Shown piece by piece: positions 34,161 to 47,034 of a stretch of 64,000 nt of DNA. The stretch is from positions 132,460,420 through 132,524,419 of the forward strand of contig NC_080540.1 of the NCBI RefSeq assembly GCF_028640845.1, given 5' to 3'. Positions within the stretch are counted from its first letter, which is position 1; each line of letters starts with the position of its first letter. The position numbers were made by a program, and so were the translations under genes. Source of the stretch: Ahaetulla prasina. Lineage: Eukaryota; Chordata; Lepidosauria; Squamata; Colubridae. Below the pieces are notes generated by a model. That model was given only the letters and a program-made list of their open reading frames with translations. It did not search any database and had not been told where the DNA came from.

Positions 34161-34168
34161 ATCTCTAT

Positions 34169-37100
34169 GCTGAGCTCACTTCGAGAAAAATTTGGGAGTC
34201 TTACCCTTATTTGTCAATAATTTGGATTACATCATGTAAGTTCTGGTAGGTTGTTTCAGAAGTTTTCTAAATTTCTTCACTGAATTATGCCCACTAGGCG
34301 GTTGTGCCTGGCTTGGAAATGACTTGGAGGGATGGTTCCGGAGTTCTTGTGTAAGCCCACCTATTCATTAAACAAGCTGACCTTTTCCTTAGCACTTGCC
34401 TGAAAAAGTAGCTCAGGAATCCACTCATTAAAATTAAGGGGACTGTTAGAATTGTGGCACCTTTTTTCTCAAGCTCTCACAGAAGCCTGGAAACGATTTG
34501 GCTGTTTAACGAGTAGCCGAGAAGTGTGGTGCTCCCACCTCTTTCTGAACTATTATTTTTTTTTTGAAGTGAGCAGAATGCTAATCCCTTATTCCAGGGT
34601 TCAGACTGCAGTTTAAACCCATTTCCCTCCCAAAATGGCAAGAAGCCGCAGTGTCAGTTTTCAGCAGTCATGGTTAGAAGCAGCTTCAAGGGTTGCCAGA
34701 AGAGGACTTGGTAGTGAATGCTGCAGCAGTGTGAGTAGGGCAGAGGAAATACGCTTTGCCTCTGATGAGTGTAGTCTTGGTTAGCAGAGAGCAGAAAGAA
34801 TGTGTGAAGAAGGAAACACCGAATTAGGGGTATAACTTTTGTAAGAAAGAACTGCATATTATTCCCTCTGCTCTGTTCATGGCCTTCCTGGTCTACTTCA
34901 GGTGATTGCTTCAAAAGAGACTACAACATACAGAGGCTGCATAAGTGAAACAGCAAGCAGTGATCTAAAAATGAAATTTATAATAGTCATCAAGGTAGCA
35001 TTATAAATAAAACTCATTCAACTGCAGATAATTTGTTCATAGGAAACATTTGCAATTCTTGCATGTCCTTTCCACTTCCTTTTGGTCTTTTTAAAATGCC
35101 TTTCCTTCCTTCTGCTCCACTTCTCCATTCAATGGATTCTATCGTTTTTTTGGCAACTATGCTTCCTTAGTCTGAATAGCCTTGCGGCCTATTTCATGGC
35201 CAGCATAAATGAGGCAATTTGCACAATCAAGGGCAATGAAAAACTCCATTGTATCTTTTTGTTGGAAGGATTCATCTTTAAGTACAATACAGTGGTTATG
35301 CACTCAAGAGTATTAAGAAAAAAGGCAATGCTGAATCTAACGTTTTAGAACAAAAGAGCACAAACTGAATGCCGAAACTCTGCTTGGCAGTAATGGGGCT
35401 TTATTCAGAAGATTTGAGTTGTATTAGCCATCTAGGGGCAGGTTTTCAGGGAAGAAGATGGAGAATGCAAACAAGGTTGTTGAAGAATAAGTTGGGTTTG
35501 CTTATTTTACTTAAAACAACACACGTCTGAACAACACCTTTATGACCATATGTTTTGTCATCATGGGTACATACTCTGCAAACTCATATACGAGACATAT
35601 GAAATCTTCAGCTCCCTCATGGATACTAACATCCTGAGGGATGAGTTAGCCTAGAAATCCTGAAAATTGCATGTGCCAGTTTTTCAGGAAATGATTTTTC
35701 AGAGGCAATAAAACCGATTCATCTGAGCTTATATTCAGAGTCTGAGGAGAATAACCCTGAAATTGTTTGACTCATCTTGGGAAGGGATTGAGAGGTTTAT
35801 GGCTTCTTAAACGGATCAATTCTACTTGCCCTGTACTGTACAACAACAACAAAATGGCTCAGTGGTTCTTCCAGGAATCAGGAGAGCAGTTCACACTTGC
35901 TCTAAGATAGGGAGATGGACAGTTCCAGTCTTGAGATGCAGATGGGTCATGAGGTTTGCTCCTTGTATTAAGGGATGCCTCCCCTGTCATCTTGGGTTTT
36001 CTTCTTATAGGACTTCTTGCTTCAAAGTGTGCCTTATTTGTTTGACCCTCTGCTTTGTTTTTTTGGGGGGGATGCAGGCTTCAGACCACCACACAGACAT
36101 GTATTCCCTTCTCTTACTAGATAAATGGTGCTGCAGGACAGGCCCTGCTAATCTGAGGATGGGTGAGCTTCACCTGGAGGATTCCTCTGTGCAGCATAAC
36201 ATGGAGACATCCAGCGCTGCTGAGTGTGTTTCACAAAGGACACACCTTCATAGAAAACAGTCCACAGAATCTAAGCCGTCCTCGGTGCCTGCTGCTGCCC
36301 TCCCTATCCCCAGCCTCAGAAGGAGAGTGCCAGTCAGAGGATGCGTGGGTGTAGGAGACCAACCGAAGCGTTGGATACTGCTGGGTTGAGATTTTTTGTC
36401 TGCAACAATGAACGGCACAATCTATTTCTCCCAGAGAGCCAGGATTCAAAAGGAAGCCGAAGCGAACGGGACTCGCAGGTGTGTCTCTTATTCCTCTGAA
36501 GGCCGGCTCTTTCCTTGCCTGTGACAGCACCAGCAGAGAATGTGGTTTTTCGCAAATGCCTCTGACAGCCCAATATTTGAAGGTGACACAACTGGCAGAA
36601 TTCAATAAACCCGCTTTGCATGGCTGTTGGCATTGTCTGGTGCTCAGGTGGTGTGCTGCAGGGGGGTGAAGGAAACTGAACTGCCGGAGGAAACTTCTTT
36701 ATCTTAGTGGCTATTATGAAAAAGCTAAATTAAACAAGCCCGTTGCTGGAGAAGAAACAGGCACTGAAGTCTCCCAGGAAGACTCTCTTGTTAATCAAAA
36801 CAGAAAAGTGCCCCCTCTCCCCCCCCCCAGCTTTCTTTTCTTCCATTTAAGGAACAGAAAGACTCCCGCATTTCTTGTGGCTGTAGAGAATTCAGGAGGA
36901 GGGGGAGGAGGAAATGCCACACCAAATATCAAATCCACAGGACGGTATTTGTGTGGCTTTTTTGTTTTGCTGAATAAAAGTGGGTTAACCCCTGTGATAT
37001 TGATGCTTATTCTTGACCATTTTGCAGACACTGCCTATGTGAACGTCTTATGTCCCTGCAATGCTTATGCCATTAGATGGTCACAGCAGCAGTTCTGAGG

Positions 37101-37459
37101 TATGTTATAATCCATGAAAACCTTTTGACACAGTATTGTGACAAAGGCTGGCCCAGCTTTTCTTTCAGGCTTTTTCCTCCCCTTTTCTGGGCTAAGTTTT
37201 TAAACATCTTTTGGATTGTGGGTACAATTCTTAGAGCTGGATCTTGCAAACTGGCTTGAGATGGAAGAGGCAGCGCCATGCGGAACAAATAAATACCTTT
37301 CTCTGAATTCAGGGAGAAATCGCAGCATTATGTTGTGACAATCGTGGTACCCTATATATAGGGGATGCTTCTGTCTTGCATTTTTGCATTTGCATTTACT
37401 CATTTGTTTTATTGAATCCCAACCTGGTACTCTGCTAAAGAATTCATTTTGTTCTAGAT
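34169..37459. other. Unique sequence; one long uncharacterised open frame
   Basis: G+C rises between about 35820 and 36700. An open frame is listed separately at 35826-36389. A purine-rich (GGAGGA)n-like stretch lies at about 36894-36912. No recognised transposon. Confidence 0.45.
35826..36389 (+). other. Open reading frame of 187 codons, status unknown
   Basis: The frame starts at ATG 35826 and stops at 36387-36389. It contains a Gln run, a hydrophobic stretch around residues 67-82 (CLICLTLCFVFLGG) that could be a membrane segment, and a basic C-terminus. I recognise no family. It overlaps other open frames on the opposite strand (36231-36605), as expected in a locally G+C-rich stretch, and no splice or polyadenylation context supports it. 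Most likely a chance frame. Confidence 0.15.
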
Positions 37460-37565
37460 CAGGGGTCTCCAACCTTAGTAACTTTAAGGCTTGTGGACTT
37501 CAATTCCCAGAGTTCTGGGAGCTGAAGTCCACAAACCTTAAAGTTATTAAGGTTGGAGACCCCTG
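37460..37565. mobile_element. Hairpin hAT-type MITE (family H)
   Basis: Starts caggggtctccaacctt and ends ggttggagacccctg. The 8-bp target duplication ttctagat (37452-37459, 37566-37573) is perfect, so this copy is relatively young. Confidence 0.93.
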
Positions 37566-37573
37566 TTCTAGAT

Positions 37574-37666
37574 AAAGCTGGCTGTACACCGCCCTGAGTC
37601 CTTCGGGAGAAGGGCAGTATAAAAATTTAATAAATGAATGAATGAATGAATGAATGAATGAATGAA

Positions 37667-37697
<31 letters not shown>
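37574..37697 (+). mobile_element. Very short L2 3' terminus with a long tetranucleotide tail
   Basis: Only the last ~50 bp of the L2 family (ctgtacaccgccctgagtcc and the stem) are present, followed by (AATG)n then (AATA)n runs from about 37630 to 37697. Either an extreme 5' truncation or the tail of a SINE that shares this terminus. Confidence 0.8.
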
Positions 37698-38199
37698 AGC
37701 AAGAGTATCAGGAACTCTTCGGAATGAGATGTGAGCCCTGTGATTGTAGACAAACTGGAGACAATCCATTTCCTCTACTGATTAATTTAAAGGAAACAAC
37801 TCAGTGATGGAATGATGGAATATGCACCTGGAGAAGCCATGGAGGGGAGTCTTGGTAGCCCAGAGCTTTCCCAGGGAGGAAGCAGCACAGTCCAGAGAGA
37901 AGTCCAAATTAAGAGACTACATAGTCCCAAACCAGATGGAAGGGCGGGGAAGAGATTCAGGGTAGCCACCATCCTAGAATTTCTCAGAGTATATCTATCA
38001 GAGTAGAGGGTTATAGACTTTATAGACTTTAGCGTGACAAGATTCTGTCCATTAGATGTAAGCAAATGAAGGATTGGACGCCATTGAATTTCACTGTATC
38101 ATCTTTGGGTTTGGGCTTGACATACTATGGTGTATGGGGAATACATATAATATTACCATCTCCCAATGTCCTACCACCTGGGATTTTTGCCATCTTATC
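37698..38199. other. Unique sequence, no gene seen
   Basis: Nothing recognised. The second long L2 copy begins near its right end. Confidence 0.5.
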
Positions 38200-38538
38200 A
38201 TCCTTCACCGACTCGTACTTTTCTATGCGTTACGCTGCACAAGAACTCTTGCGCCTGCAGTGCCCCGCCTCAGGAATGGCCCGCTACACAGAGGGCCGGC
38301 CTCTATGACGGGTTTTGGGACCCACAGAGGTGGCATGCGAAGAGGAAGAGCCTTTGGGGGTTTTTAGATAGGGCATTCTTAAGGGGTGGGAGGGAAAGGG
38401 CGGGTGTTGGGGGAAACCCGTCGGGTGGGGATCCAGTTCCTGCGCATGCTCGTGGCGGTAAGTTAATAGGTCCGAGGGTCACGGGGTGTTTGTGTTCCAT
38501 CGGTTGAGGTGGTGCTATTTGCAGGGTAGGGGGGAGGG

Positions 38539-38554
38539 GCAGATATGGCGGAAG
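38539..38554 (+). promoter_or_regulatory. Conserved L2 5' UTR block
   Basis: gcagatatggcggaag is identical to 25183-25198 of copy 1 and lies 19 bp before the start codon here. In this copy it continues as cggaagtggg, a good ETS-type core. Regulatory role inferred from conservation between two copies only. Confidence 0.4.
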
Positions 38555-38573
38555 TGGGGGCTCATATCGTGTT

Positions 38574-41446
38574 ATGGGGACGCGTGCTCGATGTTTGCAG
38601 GCGATCGCGCGTCCCGAGCCCTCAAACTTCTCCCGTTCCCCGGATGGTCAGGACCCTCAGAGCCCTGGTCTTCGGCTGATGTTGTGCAACGCACGGTCCG
38701 TGGTCAATAAGGCCCCCCTGATTTACGATCTTATCCAGGGGTGCGCGGACCTTATGGGCGTTACAGAGACCTGGTTGGGCGCAGAAGGGGCCGTGCCCCT
38801 TGTCCAATTGTGCCCGCGGGGTTCCGGGGCATCCCATCAGCCGAGGGGCCAGGGTAGGGGTGGTGGGGTGGCGGTTGTGATTAGAGAGAGTCTGGAGCCG
38901 AGGGAGACCACTGTACCTCAGATTGCCGGGTGTGAATCCCTCTTTGTGAGATGGGGTCATAGATGTCAGATGGGCTTGCTGGTCGTGTACCTGGCTCCTT
39001 GCTGTGTGACAGCTGCCCTGCCCGAGCTCCTGGAGGTGCTTGCTGGGGTGGCAGTTGAGACCCCCAGACTTTTAGTCATGGGGGACTTTAACTTGCCATC
39101 TTCCGGCTCGTCATCGACGGCAGCTCGGGAGTTCATGGCTTCCATGACGGCCTTGGACCTGACCCAAGTAGTTGATGGCCCTACTCACATTGGTGTGGCA
39201 CTCTGGACCTGATTTTCTCTCTGGTCAGTGGTTGAGAGATCTGGACTTAAAGGAAATAGTCACTGAACCTTTGTCATGGTCAGATCACTCTCTTCTTCGC
39301 CTGGACTTTCTGACCGCCATTCACCACCGCGGGAGACGGAGCCGATCGTTGGTTCCGTCCCAGGCGCCTGATGGACCCGGATGGGTTCCGGACGGAGCTT
39401 GGGCCATTTCCTGAGGGTCTGGCTCACGGCTCGGTTGAGGAACTTGTTGCGGCCTGGGAGCGGGCGGCGGGGCCTTAGACCGTGTCGTGCCTTTGCGACC
39501 TCTGACCCGGCGCAGGTCCCAACCGGCTCCTTGGTTCTCCGAGGAGCTGAGAGGATGAAGCGCCGGAGAAGGCGCCTAGAGAGTTCCTGGAGGTCTAGCC
39601 GTTCGAAGCTGATCGGACACTAGTGAAGTCCTATACTAGGACTTACCTAGTGGCATTGAGAAGCGGCGTAGCTCGCCTCCTCCCTCATTGCATCGGCAGA
39701 TAACCGCCCAGCCGCCCTGTTCCGGGTGACTCGCTCCCTCCTACATCAGGGGGAGCGGGATGACCCGTTGCAGGGACGTGCTGAGGAGTTTAACGGTTAT
39801 CTATACGATAAAATCGTTCAGCTTCGGGATGGTCTGGACCAAGATTGCGGTGACGCGGGTGAGATGCTCGAGGGTGGTCTTGGCGATATTGTTTGGGATG
39901 AGTTTGACCCTGTGGCTCCCGAGGACATGGACAGGTTGTTGGGTAGGCTGAATGCCACCACGTGTTTACTGGACCCGTGCCCCTCCTGGCTGGTGCTGGC
40001 CACTCGGGAGGTGACACGAGGCTGGCTCCAGGCGATTACGATCGCTTCTTTGGTGGAGGGCGTCTTCCCGGCCGCCTTGAAAGAGGCGGTGGTGAGGCCC
40101 CTCCTTAAGAAGCCTTCCCTGGACCCGGCTGTTTTAGGTAATTATCGTCCGGTCTCCAACCCGCCATGCGAAGGTTGTAGAGAGTATGGTGGCATATCAG
40201 TTTCCTTACACCTGGATGAAACTGTCTATCTAGACCTGCTCCAGTCCGGTTTCCGGCCGGTTACAGCACGGAGACGGCTTTGGTCAAGGTGGATGATCTC
40301 TGGAGGGCCAGGGATAGGGGTTGTTCCTCTGCCCTGGTCCTATTAGACCTCTCAGCGGCTTTCGATACCATCGACCATGGTATCCTGCTGCGCCGGTTGG
40401 AGGGATTGGGAGTGGGAGGCACCGTTTATCGGTGGTTCTCCTCCTATCTCTCCGACCGGTCGCAGTCGGTGTTGGCAGGGGGGCAGAGGTCGGCCCCGGG
40501 GCGCCTCACTTGTGGGGTGGCGCAGGGGTCGGTCCTCTCGCCTACTGTTTAACATCTACATGAAGCCGCTGGGTGAGATCATCAGTGGTTTCGGTGTGAA
40601 GTACCAGCTGTATGCGGATGACACCCAGCTGTACTTTCCTACACCGGACCACCCCAACGAAGCTATCGAAGTGCTGTCCCGGTGTCTGGAGGCCGTACGG
40701 GTCTGGATGGGGAGAAACAGGCTCAAGCTCAATCCCGCCAAGACAGAGTGGCTGTGGATGCCGGCATCCCGGTACAGTCAGCTAAATCCGCGGCTGACCA
40801 TCGGTGGCGAGTCAGTGGCCCCGATGGAGAGGGTTCGCAACTTAGGCGTCCTCCTGGATGAACGGCTGTCTCTAGAAGATCATTTGAGGGCCGTCTCCAG
40901 GAGAGCGTTCTACCAGGTTCGCCTGGTACGCCAGTTGCGCCCCTTTCTGGACCGGGATGCCCTATGCACGGTCACCCACGCACTCGTGACGTCTCGCCTG
41001 GATTACTGCAATGCTCTCTACATGGGGCTCCCCTTGAAGGGCATCCGGAGGCTGCAGTTAGTCCAGAATGCGCTGCGCTGGTGATAGATGGAGCCCTCGT
41101 GGCTCCCGTGATAACACCCATCCTGCGCAGACTGCACTGGCTGCCTGTGGCCTTCCGGGTGCGCTTCAAGGTTTTGGTGACCACCTTTAAAGCGCTCCAT
41201 GGCATAGGGCCGGGTTATCTACGGGACCGCCTGCTGCTACCGAATACCTCTCACCGACCCGTGCGCTCTCACAGAGAGGGACTCCTCAGGGTGCCGTCAG
41301 CGAGGCAATGTCGTCTGGCGACGCCCAGGAAGGGCCTTCTCTGTGGGGCTCCCACCCTCTGGAATGAACTGCCCCAGGACTTCGTCAGCTTCGGACCTTG
41401 GACCTTCCTGAGCTTAAAACATATCTATTTAATTGCGCAGGACTGA
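38574..41446 (+). pseudogene. L2 endonuclease-reverse transcriptase, multiple frameshifts
   Basis: Begins MGTRARCLQAIARPEPS at an ATG. The endonuclease ([34 protein letters not shown]) is open to about 39200, where a small indel truncates it. Later fragments lie in shifting frames: about 39172-39414, 39726-40346 (YDKIVQLRDGLDQ), 40280-40552 (LLDLSAAFDTIDHGILL), 40530-41084 (YADDTQLYF, catalytic Asp pair retained) and 40964-41446. Many of the lesions are single-base losses. It keeps the start codon that copy 1 has lost. Not functional as a whole. Confidence 0.88.
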
Positions 41447-41655
41447 GTTAGATTTTAGTTTGTGGGTTTTATCTTGGGTTTTAATTTTTATATTTTTAAT
41501 TAAGGCTTTTGAATAAGTTTTTTAATTGTTTTTAGAATTGTATTTATTGTATTTTTTGTTTTTTAAATGCCTGTAAACCGCCCTGAGTCCTTTGGGAGAT
41601 AGGGCGGTATATAAATATAAACAATAAATAATAAATAAATAAATAAATATAAATG

Positions 41656-43654
41656 CCTTCCTGGCTGTTGGATCGCTACATTAATGACCTCTATAAATCA
41701 GCAAATATTGTAAACAGCCTAGTGGGGAATACACCCTGATCCTGAGGCATTCTCCAAATCAGAAGGTTTGATAGATCACCACCCTACTCTTTCAAATTGC
41801 TCTATGTGCTTCTCATATTTTTCTGAGGTTTTGTAGATTTGCATTTGCTCATTTGTTCCAGTGGACAGCAGATGCTGTCAGAAGTTGCTTTCCATTTCTC
41901 AAAATCAAGCAGGACATGCTTGAAGTTGCTTTCCATTCCTTACGAAACATTCCCCATGAACTCTAAACAGCATGGACAGTGTGTACCTTCTGTGACCTGG
42001 ATGCAATGCATCTGTTGATGCAGTCAGATTTGCATCGGCCTTTTTGCTCGTGTATCACACTATTTATGCATGTTCAGCTGGTTGTCCACTAGATTTTCAT
42101 GCTCAGCGCTGCAAAGATAAGTTTCCTCAATCCTGTCTTTGTGAGAAGGTGGTGAGAATGGTTGTGCTACTTTCTCTCATGTTATTTCTCTTAACAGCTT
42201 AATACCCCTTGCCAATCCCTTCCCATTATTAGTGAGCTGACTTTTTTTAAAAAAATGGTTAAGTAGGGCATAGAAAAGATGTGGATGAGATTTGACTGGG
42301 TGATGGCAGAAAAGAGAAATAGAGAAAAGGAGCTAAAATGCTGAAAAGAAGATGGGAGGGGAAAAAAAGCCAGAAAGAAGAAAGAGGGGTGGGGAGGAGA
42401 AGAAAAATGATGATGAATGGAAATGAAAAGTAAAGAAGAAAGAATGTGTTGAACTCCAAGTGATTGGTGGGGCATGGGAGCCATTCAGCATCAGCATTCA
42501 GAGAACTCTTCTCTACCTCAGGAACAATCCCAAACCAGGGGAAAAAAAGAACAAAAACCAGGGACATTAGCTGCATAGTTATCCCACATGAGTGATGGTG
42601 TAGGAGGGACAGGATGAAAGCAACTTTGATGGAAGGATTTGACATCAAATTGGTCCAGGGAACAAGGGACAAGGGTTGCCTCATTATGCCAGGGCTAAAG
42701 GTGGCAGATGGGATAGGCCAGAGGGATGGTCAAGTGGTCCGACTTTCAGAAGCCAGGGTGTACCTAGGCTCAGCTGGGAAGCCAAGAAGGTTAGCATCAG
42801 TAGTGACCACACCAGGGTCCTGGCAGGTGGGTGTGGGCTGCAGGGACACTTGCAGGAAGGAAGTTAGACTAGTCAAAAGTGAATTGGCAGGGAAGGGTAT
42901 TAGTGAAGAGAAAGGGCTCTGGTGAGAGATGCAGAGATTGGTATCTGAGATTGGGGCCAAGCTAGATAATAGTAAAATAAACCTAACAGATAGAACAGAA
43001 TGCTAGATAGCGTTTATTAGTTAACATTTGAAAGTATTAGAGACCTATAGATAGCAAGTAAATGGCTGGAGCTGTAGATAGAAGGTAAGTACTGTGGGCA
43101 CATGTAATTATAAGGTTGTTAGATAAGAGGGAAAAAAATGAAAGTAGTATAGTAAAATAGGGTAGAAATAGAACTAGAATAAATGTTAAAAAAGAAAACA
43201 TGAAACCTACAGAAATAGCAGAGACAAGAGGCTTATTTAAATAGAAAATAACAGCTTTTCTTTGTTATAAAAGTAACATATTCTGCAATAAAAATATTTT
43301 CCAAAGGAAATTGATTTGTGTGTCCTGCTTTGGATTGTATCATCCCCAAATCAAGAAATATTTGATTTTTCTTATTCAGGGAAAGTTAGATTTGTCAGAG
43401 TTGAACAAAATCTAGTTGGATTCTGCCTAATATTCAGATAGGTCAAGGTTGTCTTCTACTATGATTTTATTCTCTTGGCCATTAGTCAATCATCCTTGCA
43501 TTGTCTCTTTTGCAAAACTAACTGGTATCTCTTCCATCCCATCTTTATAAATGATCTAAAGATGTTTGGTGGCACGGGATGGTTATCTGGAACAGTGTTG
43601 CTCAACCTTACTCATTTTAGGAGGCGTAGACTTTCCAGTTTCAGAATTCCCTAG
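41656..43654. other. Unique sequence, no gene seen
   Basis: A/G-rich runs at about 42300-42440 produce open frames on the minus strand with low-complexity Ser/Phe content. They are not genes. Confidence 0.5.
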
Positions 43655-43659
43655 CCTTT

Positions 43660-43723
<64 letters not shown>

Positions 43724-43950
43724 TTAAATTTTTATACCGCCCTTCTCCCGAGGGACTCAGGGCGGTGTACAGCCAAAAGATAAGAAATATAAAAAATATA
43801 CAATTAAAACAACAATTTAAAACCGAGCAAATTAGAAAAAATGGCCAGTATTAAAAATTAAAAATTTAAAATTTCAAACCCTAAAATGATAAAACCCCAG
43901 TTAAAATTAAAAAATATTAGGCCAGTCCCGCTTGAATAAATAAGTGTGCA
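43655..43950 (-). mobile_element. L2 3' UTR fragment, antisense
   Basis: A long (TTTA)n tract (about 43660-43725) is followed by ataccgcccttctcccgagg and the L2 3' UTR, ending at ggccagtcccgcttgaataa, the reverse complement of the last coding residues. Almost all coding sequence is truncated away. Confidence 0.88.
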
Positions 43951-45369
43951 TTATATATAATGCTATATCAGAACCTCTCTGCTATATTTTGCCGCTGACA
44001 TTTTATAGGGAAATCCCAATTCTGAAAAGTTCACAAAAGGTCTGGCCTTGTCACACTTTAAGAGAAAATCTAGAACAGCCATTTGAGTGATCTAAATAAT
44101 TTATTCCTCCTTAAATAAAGAAAACCAGCCCTGGAAGACAACAGAGAGACACAGATTGATCTCTATTTTCATTTTGGCCATTCTGGGAGTTTGGATTTTT
44201 TAGTGCCTGTCTATTTACCATATTTTTATCCTATTTTCACCACTCTACTACTCGAGTTGTTCTGTTGTATAATGTCCCAAATGTGATGGCAATTGTTAAT
44301 TCCCTAATCCACATTTCTCTCAGAATGATTAAAACATTTATATTGGTCCACAGGCCAGCAGCTTACTACCAACCAGATCATTTTTCTCCTTTATTAAGTT
44401 GTGCATATTGATCCAAAAGCAGCAGTGGCTGTTTAACTGTAGTGGTTGTTTAAATTAGTTTTTGGGGAACCTTTTCCCTACCTATGAAACACAAGGTATA
44501 AATCTATTTTATAGGCACACACTCTGGGAAAAAATATTTCTTTTTTTTTTAAATGTACCTTGACGTGTGCACATGGATTTGCATGAAATAAGAAACCCGT
44601 AGTATCACTTTTTTGGAGGAGTTTCAGAATGTTCTTCGCCAGTTCACAGCTTGGCAAGTTTATTACAAAATTATTTATAATATTGCGTTAAAATCAGAGG
44701 CAGGGAATGTTAACCCATTTTTATGGCATTGCTCTTTAGTCAGCTTATCAATTCACCCACAAGAGATTTGTAAGTACTTATTACCCAGCCATCTGAGAAT
44801 AAGCAGTTCGCCATGTCGGCACTAACAAGTCAGAGTAGAGCGATTTAACAAGCGTTACTATGCATTAGATCACCCACATGGAAGTAACATGACCTGGTGA
44901 AAGGGCTGGGAGAGTGGAATTGGCATAAACACAGGATACAGCATATTCATAGTGTCAGCCCCAATGCGCAGCTGCGTCTTGGGGCTGCCATTCTGGTGGG
45001 TGCAGTGGTTCCGGCGATGCGGTGGCTCCCATGGCACCCTGGCTCCTCGGCTTACCTCCTGGCCACCAAGCACTGTGAAGAAATCCCCCTGCCTGCCTCT
45101 TCATTGTCTCTCGGCTTGCGCCCTTGCTGCACATCAGCTGAGAGATGTGCTGGCCATGGGAGACCAGGTTGGCATCGTCGTCATGCTCTGGAAGCTGCAG
45201 GCGCCACTGGATGATGTGCTCATGGCCATGGCATCCTCCTCTGGATGTTTGAGGCACCCAGACTGGCAGAAAGCATTTCTGAATGGACTGGGTAGCAGGT
45301 GTAGCTGGGAACTGCTGGTTGGGCAGCTGTTGAGGGTGGCTGAGAGGTGCGGGGTCTCAGAGATGGTTG
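43951..45369. other. Unique sequence with a G+C-rich right end
   Basis: To about 44940, A+T-rich with nothing recognised. From about 44940 to 45370 there is an abrupt G+C-rich block with overlapping open frames on both strands, of which the plus-strand frame at 44952-45380 has 142 codons. I recognise no protein family. It abuts the CR1 element directly and could be CR1 5' sequence or an unrelated insertion. Confidence 0.45.
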
Positions 45370-46760
45370 AAAAGAGCTGATGTAGTTACCATCTTCAAAA
45401 AAGAAAAAAAAAACAGATCCAGGAAACTACAGACCTATCAGCCTGACCTCAATACCAGGGAAGATTCTGGAAAAGATAATCAAGCAATGAATCAGCGAAC
45501 ACCTAGAAGCAAACAAAGTAATAACCAAAAGCCAACATGGGTCATGCCAAACAAATCTCATTGCATTCTTTGACAAAATGACAAAATTAGTGGACCAGAG
45601 GAATGCTGTTGATATAATTTACTTGGACTTCAGTAAAGCATTTGATAAAGTAGACTGTAACCTACTACTAGATAAAGTAAAAAAATGTGGGTTAGACTGC
45701 ACCACCACCAGATGGATTCGTAACTGGCTGACCAACTGCACTCAACGTGTAGTCCTCAACGGAACTACATCCACATGGAGGGAAGTATGCAGTGGAGTAC
45801 CCCAAGGCTCTGTTCTAGGCCCAGTACTCTTCAAAATCTTCATCAATGACTTGGACGAGGGGATAGATGGGGAACTCATCAAATTTGCAGATGACACCAA
45901 GCTGGCAGGAATAGCCAACAATCCAGAAGATAGGCTCAAGATACAGAAGGATCTTGACAGACTTGAACATTGGGCGCTAACTAACAAAATGAAATTCAAC
46001 AGTGAAAAAATTAAGGTTCTACATTTAGGCAAAACAAACAAAATGCACAGGTACCGTATATGTGGTACCTTGCTCAATAGTAGTGAGAGGGATCTTGAAG
46101 TCCTAGTGGACAACCATTTAGATATGAGCCAGCAGTGTGCAGCAGCTGCCAAAAAAGCGAACACAGTTTTGGGCTGCATAAACAGAGGGATAGAATCAAG
46201 ATCATGTGAAGTGTTAATACCACTTTATAATGCCTTGGTAAGGCCACACTTGGAATATTGCATCCAGTTTTGGTCTCCACGATGTAAAAAAGATGTTGAG
46301 ACTCTAGAAAGAGTGCAGAGAAGAGCAACAAAGATGATTAGGGGACTGGAGGCTAAAACATATGAAGAACGGTTATAGGAACTCGGTATGTCTAGTTTAA
46401 TGAAAAGAAGGACTAGGGGAGACATGATAGCAGTGTTCCAATATCTCAGGGGTTGCCACAAAGAAGAGGGAGTCAAACTATTCTCCAAAGCTCCTGAGGG
46501 TAGAACAAGAAGCAATGGGTGGAAACTAATCAAGTAGAGAAGCAACTTAGAACTAAGGAGAAATTTCCTGACAGTTAGAGCAATCAATAAGTGGAACAAC
46601 TTGCCTGCAGAAGTTGTGAATGCCCCAACACTGGAAATTTTTAAGAAAATGTTGGATAGCCATTTGTCTGAAATGGTGTAGGGTTTCTTGCCTGGGCAGG
46701 GGGTTGGACTAGAAGACCTCCAAGGTCCCTTCCAACTCTGTTATTATGTTAAGTTATGTA
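45370..46760 (+). mobile_element. CR1 LINE, 5'-truncated
   Basis: Reverse transcriptase from about 45375 and the 3' end ggttggactagaagacctcc with ttccaactctgttattatg at 46705-46750, the classical CR1 terminus. The related 3' fragment is at 21438-21801. Confidence 0.92.
45376..46378 (+). pseudogene. CR1 reverse transcriptase, one frameshift and terminal stop
   Basis: An early segment (TIFKK, about 45390) is followed by a frameshift in an A run at about 45402-45412. From 45578 a 266-codon frame is open: MTKLVDQRNAVDIIYLDFSK, AFDKVDCNLLLDKV, VCSGVPQGSVLGPVLF, the catalytic LIKFADDTKLAG, LHLGKTNKMHRYRI and RPHLEYCIQFWSP. It stops at 46376-46378, and the C-terminal part continues in degraded form to about 46690. 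This is the standard CR1 arrangement. The endonuclease is missing through 5' truncation. Confidence 0.9.
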
Positions 46761-47034
46761 ATGCTGGCTAATTCAGAAAGGCTTGGAAATGGCTGCAATG
46801 CTGGCCAATTCGGGGGAGTGGCCAGCGGGCTGGGAGCGTGCAGGAGTAATGCCTAATTGCGGTGCTTAATTGCACAATGATTAATGAGTGGGGTGGAACC
46901 GGGTTAAGGGTCACCTGGGTGGTAAAGCTTTATAAGGTGGTGGGGAGCACAAAGCATTAGCTCCAACAAAATCTTCCTGTATTAGTTTATGGATGTTAGT
47001 TCGTGCTGTTGGAGGTGGGACTGAGAAAGCTATC

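Larger units (their letters stand above)
38200..41655 (+). mobile_element. Second long L2-type LINE (copy 2), heavily frameshifted
   Basis: Collinear with copy 1: 5' UTR from about 38200, coding start ATG at 38574, endonuclease, reverse transcriptase, 3' UTR and terminal stem (41575-41610), with an (AATA)n tail to about 41655. It retains the promoter-proximal block at 38539-38554. Confidence 0.9.

Noticed and set aside
35826..36389. 187-codon open frame as a host gene
   Set aside because: No recognisable domain, overlapping open frames on the other strand, no splice or polyadenylation context. Kept only as a low-confidence open frame.
42191..42684. Overlapping minus-strand frames as genes
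   Set aside because: Low-complexity Ser/Phe/Leu composition from an A/G-rich tract.
44952..45380. 142-codon open frame as a gene
   Set aside because: The G+C-rich block has similarly long frames on both strands and no known motif; the end runs into CR1 sequence.
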